Shown here piece after piece: positions 6,936 to 14,278 of a DNA stretch of 14,499 bases. The first letter of the stretch is position 1; the number at the start of each line of letters is the position of its first letter. The translations under genes were made by a program, and so were the position numbers. Location of the stretch: the NCBI GenBank assembly GCA_013373005.1, contig JABXIP010000370.1, forward strand, positions 1-14,499, given 5' to 3'. The stretch is from Cytophagia bacterium. GTDB lineage: Bacteria; Bacteroidota; Bacteroidia; Cytophagales; Cyclobacteriaceae. Below the pieces are notes generated by a model that was not told the DNA's origin, made no database searches, and saw nothing but the letters and a program-made list of their open reading frames with translations.

Positions 6936-6978
6936 AGCACGATCAATTTACCCCTTTCGAACTTTTTTTCTTAGCCTT

Positions 6979-7755
6979 TCAGCGCTCAATTAATTTCAAT
7001 GCTCTATCGGGGAAATTGGAGATAATTCCGTCTACACCTATACTGATGAGTTCCTTTATAGCTGCTTCATCATCAACAGTCCATCGCCATATTTCCAGCC
7101 CATTTGCATGTACTCTGTCTACATATTCCTTGGTGAGTGGGTTTCCACCACCTGCACCAATGGCCTGAGCCTTGATCACTTTCGCGTAATCTATGGTGGA
7201 TTCATCGGCCGAACCGATCAGATATAGGATGTCTATATTTTCATCCAATTGACGAACCTTTGCCAGGGCAGGGTAGAGAAATGAGAAGATGATCACCTCG
7301 TCCTTCATTTTCAGATCGGATAAAGTTTGCATTACCTGCTCTTCGGCACCGGTAACTTTTATTTCCAGACAAACCTTGATTTTACCTTTTGCCAATTGGA
7401 GTGCCTCTCTCAGTGTTGGCACTTTTTCCTCTTTAAATTCATCTCCGAACTTACCTGAATAACCTACACGCACCTGGCTAAGTTCTGCGAAGGTCAAGTC
7501 AGCAATCTTGCCTTTCATGCCATTTGATGAAGTCCGATCAACCGAGGAGTCATGGATGACCACCACCGAATCGTCTTTGGTTTTATGAATGTCTAGCTCG
7601 AAATATTCTACCCCGGCCTCGATGGCCTTTTGGAATGCCGCCAAAGTGTTTTCCGGAGCAATTCCTGAAAATCCTCTATGGGCTATTACTTTAGTTTGGC
7701 TATGCATTGTAAGGGCAGTGAGTAGGAATATATGGCAGAAAAAGATTCTTCTCAT
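6979..7755 (-). CDS. Exported glycerophosphodiester phosphodiesterase
   Basis: 258 aa. An N-terminal signal peptide (MRRIFFCHIFLLTALTMHSQ) is followed directly by the GDPD TIM-barrel domain: VIAHRGFSGIAPENTLAAF (catalytic His26 and Arg27, metal ligand Glu35), ELDIHKTKD (metal ligands Glu53 and Asp55) and VVIHDSSVDRTS (His68 as general acid). The C-terminal strands (KVCLEIK, VIIFSFLY, EIWRWTVDDE, GVDGIISNFPDRAL) are also typical. The enzyme hydrolyses glycerophosphodiesters, such as deacylated phospholipids, to glycerol 3-phosphate and an alcohol, here outside the cytoplasm. It may supply phosphate or recycle lipid head groups. No pho-type or transporter gene is adjacent. The gene is divergent from the histidine kinase across about 170 bp. 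Confidence 0.94.
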   Translation of the reverse strand: MRRIFFCHIFLLTALTMHSQTKVIAHRGFSGIAPENTLAAFQKAIEAGVEYFELDIHKTKDDSVVVIHDSSVDRTSSNGMKGKIADLTFAELSQVRVGYSGKFGDEFKEEKVPTLREALQLAKGKIKVCLEIKVTGAEEQVMQTLSDLKMKDEVIIFSFLYPALAKVRQLDENIDILYLIGSADESTIDYAKVIKAQAIGAGGGNPLTKEYVDRVHANGLEIWRWTVDDEAAIKELISIGVDGIISNFPDRALKLIER

Positions 7756-7927
7756 GGCTAGACATTGTATTTATAGGGAGAAAGCCGCTACAACTGGTAA
7801 AAGATTATAGGCCTAAAATAAGTAATTCTCTTCCAGGAAAACATGATGTAGGAGTTAACTAAATTTTATAAATTTATAGAAGTGGCTCTTGAAAAAGAAC
7901 CATTGTCGATCACCTATTACCGCTTTA

Positions 7928-10453
7928 ATGAAATTAGTGCAAGAAAATATTGCCCAACCGTCTGATATCATCAAGGCGTTTGAGTTCTCCCCAATGGGAA
8001 TATTTTTGGTGTCTACTAATGGTGTAATTGAAAAAACTAATCACAAGTCCTCCGAAATTTTAGGTTTTTCCGAAAAGGAACTAGAAGGTAAGTCTGTTGA
8101 TGATATTACTCATCCTGAAGATAAACACATTGCGCGTGATTTTATGGCTTTGGCTATTCTCGGAAAAAGTAAAGGTCTGACTGCCGAGAAGCGATATGTT
8201 CATAAATCAGGAAAAATAGTTTGGGCCAAAGTATCTACTTTTTCTGTTAGTGAAGGCGATGAGGTCAAGTACTTTATTGCACAGGTTCAAGATGTGACTG
8301 CGGTGCACGAGTCAAATGTGAAATTTCAACATTTAATGGAGAATTCGTTAGTAGGTATCTATATCCATCAGGATGGCTACTTCAAGTATGTGAATCCGCG
8401 AATGTCGGAAATTATGGGCTATTCTGAAGAGGAGCTTTTAAGCACTCCTGCCAAAGAGTTTTTGCATGAAGAAGATAAGCCTATTGCTGTTGAGATGATG
8501 CGCAAAAGGCTGGAAGGGGAGGTTGAATCTATCCAATATGAGTTAAGAGTAAAAACGAAGGATAGATCTTTTGTGTGGGTTGAGGTATTGGGTTCTACTA
8601 TCATTCATGAAGGAGCAGCAGCGGTGATGGGGAATGTAAGGGATATAAGCAGTCAGAAGAATAGTGAGGCTCAGCTCAAGAAGATTAATCATGATATTGG
8701 GAAGAGAATAAGGGAGTTAAACTGTCTATACCAGCTCTCCCAGCTAAAAAATAAGAATGAGAAGGAAATAAGTAACATCCTGAGTGAATTTGTGCACCTC
8801 ATCCCCCCTTCCTATCAATATCCAGAAATTACCACGGCAAGACTGACCTATCACAATGAGGTCTATACATCGAGTAAATTCAAAGAGTCGATATGGGCTC
8901 AGAGTGAAGATATTTTTGAGGATAAGGAAAAAATAGGTTCAGTAGAAGTGTTCTATAACGAAGAAAGACCTGAATTAGATGAAGGTCCGTTTTTGAAGGA
9001 GGAAAGGATCCTTATTCAGTCTATTGCTACCATGCTGGGCAGCGCTATTGCTAAGAAGAATGTACTCAGGGAAATAAAAGAGCAGAAAGAGAAATTCCAG
9101 GCTATTATTGAAAATACTAAAGAAGCTATTTATCTAATTTCTCCTGGGTTTAAGTTACTGATGTTCAATAAAATTGCCAACCAAAGGAATAATCAGGTTA
9201 ATGGATATGATTTGTTTGAGGGTCAGGATTTTAATGATCTCATGAATCCTTCTACAAGAGGTGTTTTTACTAGAATGTTCAATGATGCGTTGAAAGGAAA
9301 GTATGTAACAAAGGAACTCAAGAGTCAGGGTAGGGTAGGTGATAGCTATTGGATGAGAGTGAAAATATTTCCTGTTTATAAGCCTGACGGTCAATTAATG
9401 GGAGTTTGTCTATTGTCTGAAAATATTGATGATAGCAAGAAGTCTGAACTGGAGTTGAGAGAAAGTGAAGAAAAATTCAGAAGTCTGGTAGAGCAAAATT
9501 TGATAGGTGTATACATAGTGTCTAATGGTCAAATTGCCTATGTAAATCCCGGGTTGGAGAAAATATCTGGCTATACCAAAGAGGAGCTTCTTGGAATGCC
9601 TGAGTTTTTAGAGCTTGTTCACCCTGAGGAAAGAGAAAGAATTCGGAGTATTCATAAAGCAAGGATTAATAGAGAGGGCGCTCCAAGCCAATATACTTTT
9701 CGTGCACTAAGAAAGGATGGAAGTGTTCGGCACATAGATGTTATCGCCAATATTACTACCTATAACTTCCAACCCGCTGTAATTGGTAGCATGATTGATA
9801 TCACCGATAGAGTATTGGAAGAAAATAGAATTAATGAAGCGGTAATCCTGGCTCAGGAAAAGGAGAGATATCAGATAGGCATGGAACTTCATGATAATGT
9901 TCAGCAAATTTTAGTAGGCACTGGTATGTTTTTGGAAATAGCTTCAAAGAGAACCAATGACGCTAATTATTTGGAAAAGACACTCTCCAGCCTCATGCAG
10001 TACAACAAGGAGGCAATTCAGGAACTTCGAAGGCTATCTCATCAATTGGCACCTGTAATGAATTCGGATTCGCCTTTAATTGAGAAAATAGATATCCTAT
10101 TGAGTAGATATGGTATTGTTGATCAACTGAATGTTGAAACTAAAATTGATAATTTCAATGTGCCACTCAGTGAAGCTGTTCAGCTTGTTGTCTATAGAAT
10201 AATACAGGAACAGCTGAGTAACATAATTAAATATGCTAATGCCACTGAATTAAAAGTTAAGGTTGGTTCGTTGAATGAAACTTTAAAGCTGACAATAGAA
10301 GACAATGGTGTTGGTTTTGATATGAATCAAAAATTCAATGGAATTGGTTTTGAGAATATGAGGCGAAGAGCGCAAGCCTTGGGAGGGCAGCTTGAAATAG
10401 ATGCTTCACCAGGTAATGGTTGCCGTTTATCTATAGAAGTTCCGTTGACTTAA
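7928..10453 (+). CDS. Multi-PAS/GAF-like sensor histidine kinase of the HisKA_3 type
   Basis: 841 aa from the ATG at 7928, soluble, with no membrane helix. Domains in order: PAS at about 14-127; PAS at 131-244 (FQHLMENSLVGIYIHQDGYF); a coiled linker and GAF-like region at 250-380 (IRELNCLYQLSQL, then ERILIQSIATMLGSAIAKKN); a divergent PAS at 388-505; PAS at 513-628 (KFRSLVEQNLIGVYIVSNGQ). The kinase core starts near 640: the HisKA_3 dimer helix EKERYQIGMELHDNVQQIL with phospho-acceptor His655, and HATPase with N-box Asn765 (EQLSNIIKYA), DNGVGF (792-797) and GIGFENMRRRA (805-815). Such kinases phosphorylate NarL/LuxR-type response regulators, but none lies in the window, so it looks like an orphan. 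The frame is open to a TTG at 7889; the 13 extra residues (KKNHCRSPITAL) lie outside any domain, hence the ATG. Confidence 0.92.
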   Translation: MKLVQENIAQPSDIIKAFEFSPMGIFLVSTNGVIEKTNHKSSEILGFSEKELEGKSVDDITHPEDKHIARDFMALAILGKSKGLTAEKRYVHKSGKIVWAKVSTFSVSEGDEVKYFIAQVQDVTAVHESNVKFQHLMENSLVGIYIHQDGYFKYVNPRMSEIMGYSEEELLSTPAKEFLHEEDKPIAVEMMRKRLEGEVESIQYELRVKTKDRSFVWVEVLGSTIIHEGAAAVMGNVRDISSQKNSEAQLKKINHDIGKRIRELNCLYQLSQLKNKNEKEISNILSEFVHLIPPSYQYPEITTARLTYHNEVYTSSKFKESIWAQSEDIFEDKEKIGSVEVFYNEERPELDEGPFLKEERILIQSIATMLGSAIAKKNVLREIKEQKEKFQAIIENTKEAIYLISPGFKLLMFNKIANQRNNQVNGYDLFEGQDFNDLMNPSTRGVFTRMFNDALKGKYVTKELKSQGRVGDSYWMRVKIFPVYKPDGQLMGVCLLSENIDDSKKSELELRESEEKFRSLVEQNLIGVYIVSNGQIAYVNPGLEKISGYTKEELLGMPEFLELVHPEERERIRSIHKARINREGAPSQYTFRALRKDGSVRHIDVIANITTYNFQPAVIGSMIDITDRVLEENRINEAVILAQEKERYQIGMELHDNVQQILVGTGMFLEIASKRTNDANYLEKTLSSLMQYNKEAIQELRRLSHQLAPVMNSDSPLIEKIDILLSRYGIVDQLNVETKIDNFNVPLSEAVQLVVYRIIQEQLSNIIKYANATELKVKVGSLNETLKLTIEDNGVGFDMNQKFNGIGFENMRRRAQALGGQLEIDASPGNGCRLSIEVPLT

Positions 10454-10455
10454 GC

Positions 10456-10758
10456 TTACTTATAAAGCCTGTAAAACTTAAAGGCCTTTGGCCACTCTTC
10501 TCTCGGTTTAAAAGCAATGGCTACTTCTTTATTATCTAAGGCAGATTCTGTCAATACCACACAATCGTCAAAGTCTTTGGCTTTCTCAAACTCCTTATCA
10601 TTCACCTTGCAGATAACCTTGTAGAAAGTGCTATTTACCCACTGTTGCATGTCTTCATCTTCTTGGAATTTAAGGTAGGCAGCGAGAGAGCCATGTGCCG
10701 CGGCCAATGCTGCAAAACCTTCCGGTAAATCATCTTTTAGTAGGATGTACATTTTCAT
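10456..10758 (-). CDS. Short PTH2-fold-like protein (divergent peptidyl-tRNA hydrolase II relative)
   Basis: 100 aa. The beginning KMYILLKDDLPEGFAALAAAHGSLAAYLK lines up with the first strand and helix of PTH2 proteins (archaeal and eukaryotic peptidyl-tRNA hydrolase II), and YKVICKVNDKEFEKAK and the FYRLYK end fit later elements. As far as I recall the family, the catalytic Lys (in a GKGK-type loop) and the D-x-G-R-T segment are conserved; here they read EGFAAL and TESALDN. The protein probably keeps the fold without the hydrolase activity. The gene starts 10 bp after the cyclase-family gene's stop, so the two form an operon. It converges on the kinase gene with only 2 bp between stop codons. 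The family assignment rests on by-eye similarity. Confidence 0.62.
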   Translation of the reverse strand: MKMYILLKDDLPEGFAALAAAHGSLAAYLKFQEDEDMQQWVNSTFYKVICKVNDKEFEKAKDFDDCVVLTESALDNKEVAIAFKPREEWPKAFKFYRLYK

Positions 10759-10768
10759 TGGAAATGCA

Positions 10769-11572
10769 TTATTCGTTAACCAAGGCTATAATCCTCAATG
10801 GCCCACCACTTCCTTTTTTGATTTTCATAGGTAGTGCAATTACTTCAAAACCAGAAGCTGGTAGTTGTTCCAAACTCGCCAGATTTTCAAACACAGGAAT
10901 GTTTTCAGAGAGTAGGCTAACATGGCTTTCAAATAATGTGGATTGCCCATAATCTATACTCGGTGTGTCTATGCCAATAGCATTGATGTTCCTGTTTTTT
11001 ACTATCCATTCAGCGGCTTCAGGAGACAAACCCGGAAAGTGTAATTCTTTGATTGCATCAGCACCTTTATGGTCTGTTCCCAAATACTGGATTAAATCAG
11101 GGTAGTATTTTGAGTGGCCTGTGTAAAGCAAAATAATGCTATTTTCGGGTATTTGCCCATGCTCTTTTTCCCAAGCCATGAGATCTTCTACAGAAATTAG
11201 ATAATCTGGAGAATTAGCGGCCTGATCAGAGACATCTACCTTGATTGCCGAGCCTATGAGCTTTTCTAGCGGAATTTCATCTACCGATTGCCTTCCTTCA
11301 GCAAAATGAATTGGAGCATCTAAGTGGGTGCCTCCATGTTCGGCACTTTTAAAGGAATTAGCCGTGTAGTAGTAACCTTTGTCAGTGATTCCCTTGAAGG
11401 CTGTATCTAACTTAAACCCTTCTTCTGTCACCCAATAGACGGTTTCTTCTGAGTAATCATGTGAAAGATCAATGATGGTTTGAGAAGTGCTTTTATTATT
11501 AGGTTGGTTATTCTGAGCGGTGCATGAGAGGATGACCAAGGGTAAGGCTAAATAGAAATAAGCTGTTTTCAT
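10769..11572 (-). CDS. Cyclase-family (kynurenine formamidase-like) lipoprotein
   Basis: 267 aa. The signal sequence ends in a lipobox I-L-S-C with Cys17, so the protein is lipid-anchored outside the cytoplasm. The cyclase/formamidase domain begins near residue 32 (TIIDLSHDYSEETVYW). Its metal-binding signature HGGTHLDAPIHF gives His79, His83, Asp85 and His89, and the following DEIPLEKLIGSAIKVDVS is typical of the family. Further blocks are IILLYTGHSKYY, GLSPEAAEWI, AIGIDTPSIDYG and the C-terminal PVFENLASLEQLPASGF with GGPLRIIALV. Family members hydrolyse N-formylkynurenine, isatin or other amide or lactone substrates in a metal-dependent way; no tryptophan-catabolism gene is near, and the exported location argues against a plain kynurenine pathway role. 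It is the first gene of a pair with the PTH2-like protein and diverges from the AraC regulator. Confidence 0.9.
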   Translation of the reverse strand: MKTAYFYLALPLVILSCTAQNNQPNNKSTSQTIIDLSHDYSEETVYWVTEEGFKLDTAFKGITDKGYYYTANSFKSAEHGGTHLDAPIHFAEGRQSVDEIPLEKLIGSAIKVDVSDQAANSPDYLISVEDLMAWEKEHGQIPENSIILLYTGHSKYYPDLIQYLGTDHKGADAIKELHFPGLSPEAAEWIVKNRNINAIGIDTPSIDYGQSTLFESHVSLLSENIPVFENLASLEQLPASGFEVIALPMKIKKGSGGPLRIIALVNE

Positions 11573-11724
11573 GTTTATGAAATTGAGGTGTGAAATCAGG
11601 TGTCAGAACTAAATTACCTCATTTAGGAATTATTCAAGCCTTGTAGGTAAGGATTTCTCTCTTGCTTTATGATGTCGGTTATTTAGATTATTTTGACAGT
11701 TCATAGATTATCTCCTGCATTTTC
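11573..11724. promoter_or_regulatory. Divergent promoter region, cyclase lipoprotein / AraC regulator
   Basis: A 152-bp gap holding both promoters. Visible are an inverted pair TGAGGT (11584-11589)/ACCTCA (11616-11621) and a short direct repeat AGGTGT at 11586-11591 and 11598-11603 (12-bp offset). I could not fix a -33/-7 pair by eye. The longer tandem repeat seen downstream of the AraC gene is not found here. Confidence 0.3.
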
Positions 11725-12711
11725 ATGCCCTTTGTAAGCGCCAGTATATACCAAAAAGCCACTCGTCTTGCTCAGCAGGAAGGCCTTTCATTAGAGAGCC
11801 TTGTCCATCACGCGGAGTCCAAAGAGTTGAAAGAAGGAAGTAAATACATTCCCATTGAATTGCTTTATGATGTTTATGAGCTGGCTGATCAGCAACTGAA
11901 ACCTGGTTTTGGACTACGGCAAGGCAAACAGCTAGAGTCTGATGATTATGGAACATTAGGGCTCTCATGGCGAACTTGTTGGCTGGCTAGAGAAGTGCTC
12001 GATCGTTTGGAGAGGTATATGGTTCTGGTAACGGATCATGGTAGCATAAGTATTTTTGAAGAAGGAGGATTTACCAGGTTGACTTTAGTTCGGGATGCCT
12101 TCAGGAAGGGATTAGAAATTGCTAATGAGGCCTCTTTCGTAATGATTAATCAGGTGCTAAGAGAGGTTACTGGTAAGGATATTTATCCTATAGAAGTATG
12201 CTTTAAGCATAGATCGAACGAATCTGTGGCCTTTTCAGATTATTTCAATTGCGAAGTTGTGTTCGATGCATCAGATTATGCTATTGTTTTTAAAACTGAG
12301 GAACTCAATATTCCCACAATTAAAGCCGATAGGAGCATTCAGAAGTTTCTTGATGAGCGTATGGATGAGGAGAAGAAGGGAATACATTCTAATATGGATG
12401 TTCTTTTGACTGATCTACATAAACTGATTGAGGAATCGCTTCCGAGTGGGATTCCAAGCATCATTCAGGTAGCCGAATATTTGGGAATGAGTGGAAGAAC
12501 ACTTAAGCGCAGACTTTCGGACAAAGGGCTAACCTTTAGAGATTACGTCCAAAAAATTCAGCGGGAGATGTCACTTCAATTGCTAAAGAGTTCTTCTCAA
12601 TCTATGTCAGAAATAGCCTTTCAAACCGGGTTTTCAGAACAAAGTGCCTTTAACAGAGCATTCAAAAGGTGGATGGGACAATCACCTGTAGATTACCGCA
12701 GAAGTGCTTAA
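11725..12711 (+). CDS. AraC-family transcriptional regulator with arabinose-binding-type N-terminal domain
   Basis: 328 aa. The N-terminal two thirds (about 1-210) resemble the OruR/ArgR-like 'arabinose-binding domain' of AraC regulators (length, ASIYQKATRLAQQEGLSLESLV at the start, IPIELLYDVYELADQQL, then GTLGLSWRTCWLAREVLDRLERYMVL). The C-terminus (about 225-328) is a complete AraC DNA-binding domain: IPSIIQVAEYLGMSGRTLKRRLSDKG as first HTH and MSEIAFQTGFSEQSAFNRAFKRWMG as second, ending SPVDYRR. Effector unknown. The most likely targets are the DUF4386/DUF2268 genes immediately downstream, in front of which lies a tandem 17-bp repeat with AraC-like geometry; the divergent cyclase operon is a second candidate. 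Confidence 0.92.
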   Translation: MPFVSASIYQKATRLAQQEGLSLESLVHHAESKELKEGSKYIPIELLYDVYELADQQLKPGFGLRQGKQLESDDYGTLGLSWRTCWLAREVLDRLERYMVLVTDHGSISIFEEGGFTRLTLVRDAFRKGLEIANEASFVMINQVLREVTGKDIYPIEVCFKHRSNESVAFSDYFNCEVVFDASDYAIVFKTEELNIPTIKADRSIQKFLDERMDEEKKGIHSNMDVLLTDLHKLIEESLPSGIPSIIQVAEYLGMSGRTLKRRLSDKGLTFRDYVQKIQREMSLQLLKSSSQSMSEIAFQTGFSEQSAFNRAFKRWMGQSPVDYRRSA

Positions 12712-12719
12712 ACCCCATG

Positions 12720-12757
12720 TTGGCCTCAAATGTCAAATCATTGGCCTTTAAGGTCAA
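12720..12757 (+). promoter_or_regulatory. Tandem 17-bp direct repeat, candidate AraC-family activator site
   Basis: TTGGCCTCAAATGTCAA (12720-12736) and TTGGCCTTTAAGGTCAA (12741-12757) agree at 14 of 17 positions, with starts 21 bp apart (two helical turns, 4-bp spacer). This is the geometry of classic AraC half-site pairs such as araI1/araI2. The second copy begins with TTG at 12741, and TACTTAG lies 18 nt further on (12762-12768), a poor match to the Bacteroidota -33/-7 pattern. The site would thus overlap the -33 of the DUF4386 promoter, as expected for activation. Binding by the adjacent AraC protein is inferred. Confidence 0.6.
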
Positions 12758-12813
12758 CTCATACTTAGAATAGTTGAAGAAGTTTGCTTCAGAACTAAAA
12801 CGAAAGAAGCAAT

Positions 12814-13542
12814 ATGAAATCAACAACCACTTTTATGAATGTAAGATCGGTACGGATAACCGGCCTTTTATACCTGCTGGTGATCATCTGTGCAGGTTTC
12901 AGTCAAGGCTATGTAAGAGCGAGTCTTATTGTGCCTGGAGAAGCAGCTATTACAGCTACCAATATCATGCAGAACGAACTGCTATATCGCTGGGGTTTAA
13001 CAGCTGATATGATCGCCTTTATTCTTGATGCTGCTATTTCCATTCTTCTCTACCAGATGCTGAAGCCTTATGGTAAAACTTTAGCTATGGTATCTTCTGC
13101 CATGAGGTTATTAGCACATCCTGCCATTGGCATGTTAAATCTTCTCAATCATTATATGGCTTTGCATGTACTGGGAGGTATAGATATTCTATCAGGGTTA
13201 GGCATTGATCAGATTGAGTCGCTTAGCCTGTTGTTCACTGATGCTCACAGGAATGGATATCTGATTGCAGGTAGTTTCTTCGGTGTTCATTGCATACTCT
13301 TAGGTTGGTTGATTATTGTATCTGATATGATCCCAAGATTTTTCGGTGTAATGATGATTGTGGCGGGAATAGGCTACCTGATGGAGACTTTTGGAGACTT
13401 TTTATTTCCCGGAAACGAAGCGTGGTTGGCACTCTTGGTCGGATTTGCCGCAGCTTTGGGAGAAGTAGGACTAACACTTTATATGTTGATTAAAGGAGCC
13501 CGAAGGTCATATGCTCAAAATATTCAAACAGCGACACTATGA
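12814..13542 (+). CDS. DUF4386 family membrane protein
   Basis: 242 aa with about six membrane helices: roughly 14-31 (ITGLLYLLVIICAGFSQG), 60-82 (WGLTADMIAFILDAAISILLYQM), 88-112, 145-167 (SFFGVHCILLGWLIIVSDMIPRFF), 173-192 (MMIVAGIGYLMETFGDFLF) and 198-222. The YLLVIICAGFSQGYVRASLIVPG opening, TATNIMQNELLYRWGLTADMI and FFGVHCILLGWL blocks are those I associate with DUF4386, a family of unknown function. The gene begins about 100 bp after the AraC regulator on the same strand, and its last codons overlap the start of the DUF2268-like gene (ATGA), so the two are translationally coupled. An internal ATG at residue 8 could also serve as start. Confidence 0.85.
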   Translation: MKSTTTFMNVRSVRITGLLYLLVIICAGFSQGYVRASLIVPGEAAITATNIMQNELLYRWGLTADMIAFILDAAISILLYQMLKPYGKTLAMVSSAMRLLAHPAIGMLNLLNHYMALHVLGGIDILSGLGIDQIESLSLLFTDAHRNGYLIAGSFFGVHCILLGWLIIVSDMIPRFFGVMMIVAGIGYLMETFGDFLFPGNEAWLALLVGFAAALGEVGLTLYMLIKGARRSYAQNIQTATL

Positions 13543-14273
13543 AATATTATATATATAAATTCATTTATATTTTACTATTAACATATAATGGTCAATTCCA
13601 TCAAACTACCAGGGCTAAAATGTCTATTGCGTACGATGAGAGCGGTTATGAGCTCAGCAATTCTGAGAAACAGTTATTAGATAGTGTATTTACGAACTCT
13701 GAAACAATACTTCGTAGCCTACTTCCAGCATTGCCAGACTCTGTTCATATCGAGGTTCAGTTTACAGAGACTAATTTAAGAGTAGTAGATGGGGTTACAG
13801 GTAGAGCAGATAAAGGAGAGCCGTTAGGGGAGTTAGTGGTAATAATCTCTACCACTTATCCTGGTGGAGTAACCGCGGCCGCCAAAGATGGTCTGGCCTC
13901 TGTTGTTTATCATGAGTTCCATCATTTATCCACTGGTTGGACAATGCAGAGTAGTCATAAAAGAAAGGGTATCATGGATGCTGTAATTAAGGAGGGATTG
14001 GCGGTTGTTTTCGCAGAGACTTATACCGGCCAAAAGCAGGAGGGTAATCAATATCCGGATGTGGTTGAGAAATGGGTAAAAGAGATTATGGATCTACCCG
14101 CTGATGCAAACTACATCCATTGGGTTTCTGGTGAACATCCTGATGGCAGAGTTTCCATAGGCTACAAGGCTGGAAAGTATATTATAGATGAGGCCATAAG
14201 AAAGTCTGGAAAAAGCATTCTTGAATTGAGTCTGTTGGAAGATGGAGTAATATTAAAGCTAGCAGGCTTTTGA
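13539..14273 (+). CDS. DUF2268-like putative zinc-dependent protease
   Basis: 244 aa. The N-terminus MKYYIYKFIYILLLTYNGQF is a hydrophobic signal-like segment, suggesting export or anchoring. The body (about 40-240) holds a zincin signature HEFHH (His125, Glu126, His129) with a downstream KEGLA whose Glu152 is the probable third zinc ligand, the arrangement of the DUF2268 predicted Zn-protease family. The segment from 97 (GELVVIISTTYPGG) would be the edge strand before the active-site helix. No substrate is known. The start codon overlaps the DUF4386 stop (ATGA), showing co-translation. The first 20 codons are strikingly AT-rich and tyrosine/isoleucine-rich compared with the rest of the gene. 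Pairing a membrane protein with a membrane-side peptidase suggests a joint envelope role, which is inference. Confidence 0.75.
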   Translation: MKYYIYKFIYILLLTYNGQFHQTTRAKMSIAYDESGYELSNSEKQLLDSVFTNSETILRSLLPALPDSVHIEVQFTETNLRVVDGVTGRADKGEPLGELVVIISTTYPGGVTAAAKDGLASVVYHEFHHLSTGWTMQSSHKRKGIMDAVIKEGLAVVFAETYTGQKQEGNQYPDVVEKWVKEIMDLPADANYIHWVSGEHPDGRVSIGYKAGKYIIDEAIRKSGKSILELSLLEDGVILKLAGF

Positions 14274-14278
14274 TACTT

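Noticed and set aside
7889..7927. TTG start giving 13 extra residues on the histidine kinase
   Set aside because: The extra residues belong to no domain, and an ATG at 7928 precedes the first PAS by a normal margin. A TTG start remains possible.
11723..11968. Minus-strand open frame over the start of the AraC gene
   Set aside because: The plus strand encodes a complete AraC-family protein through this stretch; the antisense product shows no recognisable features.
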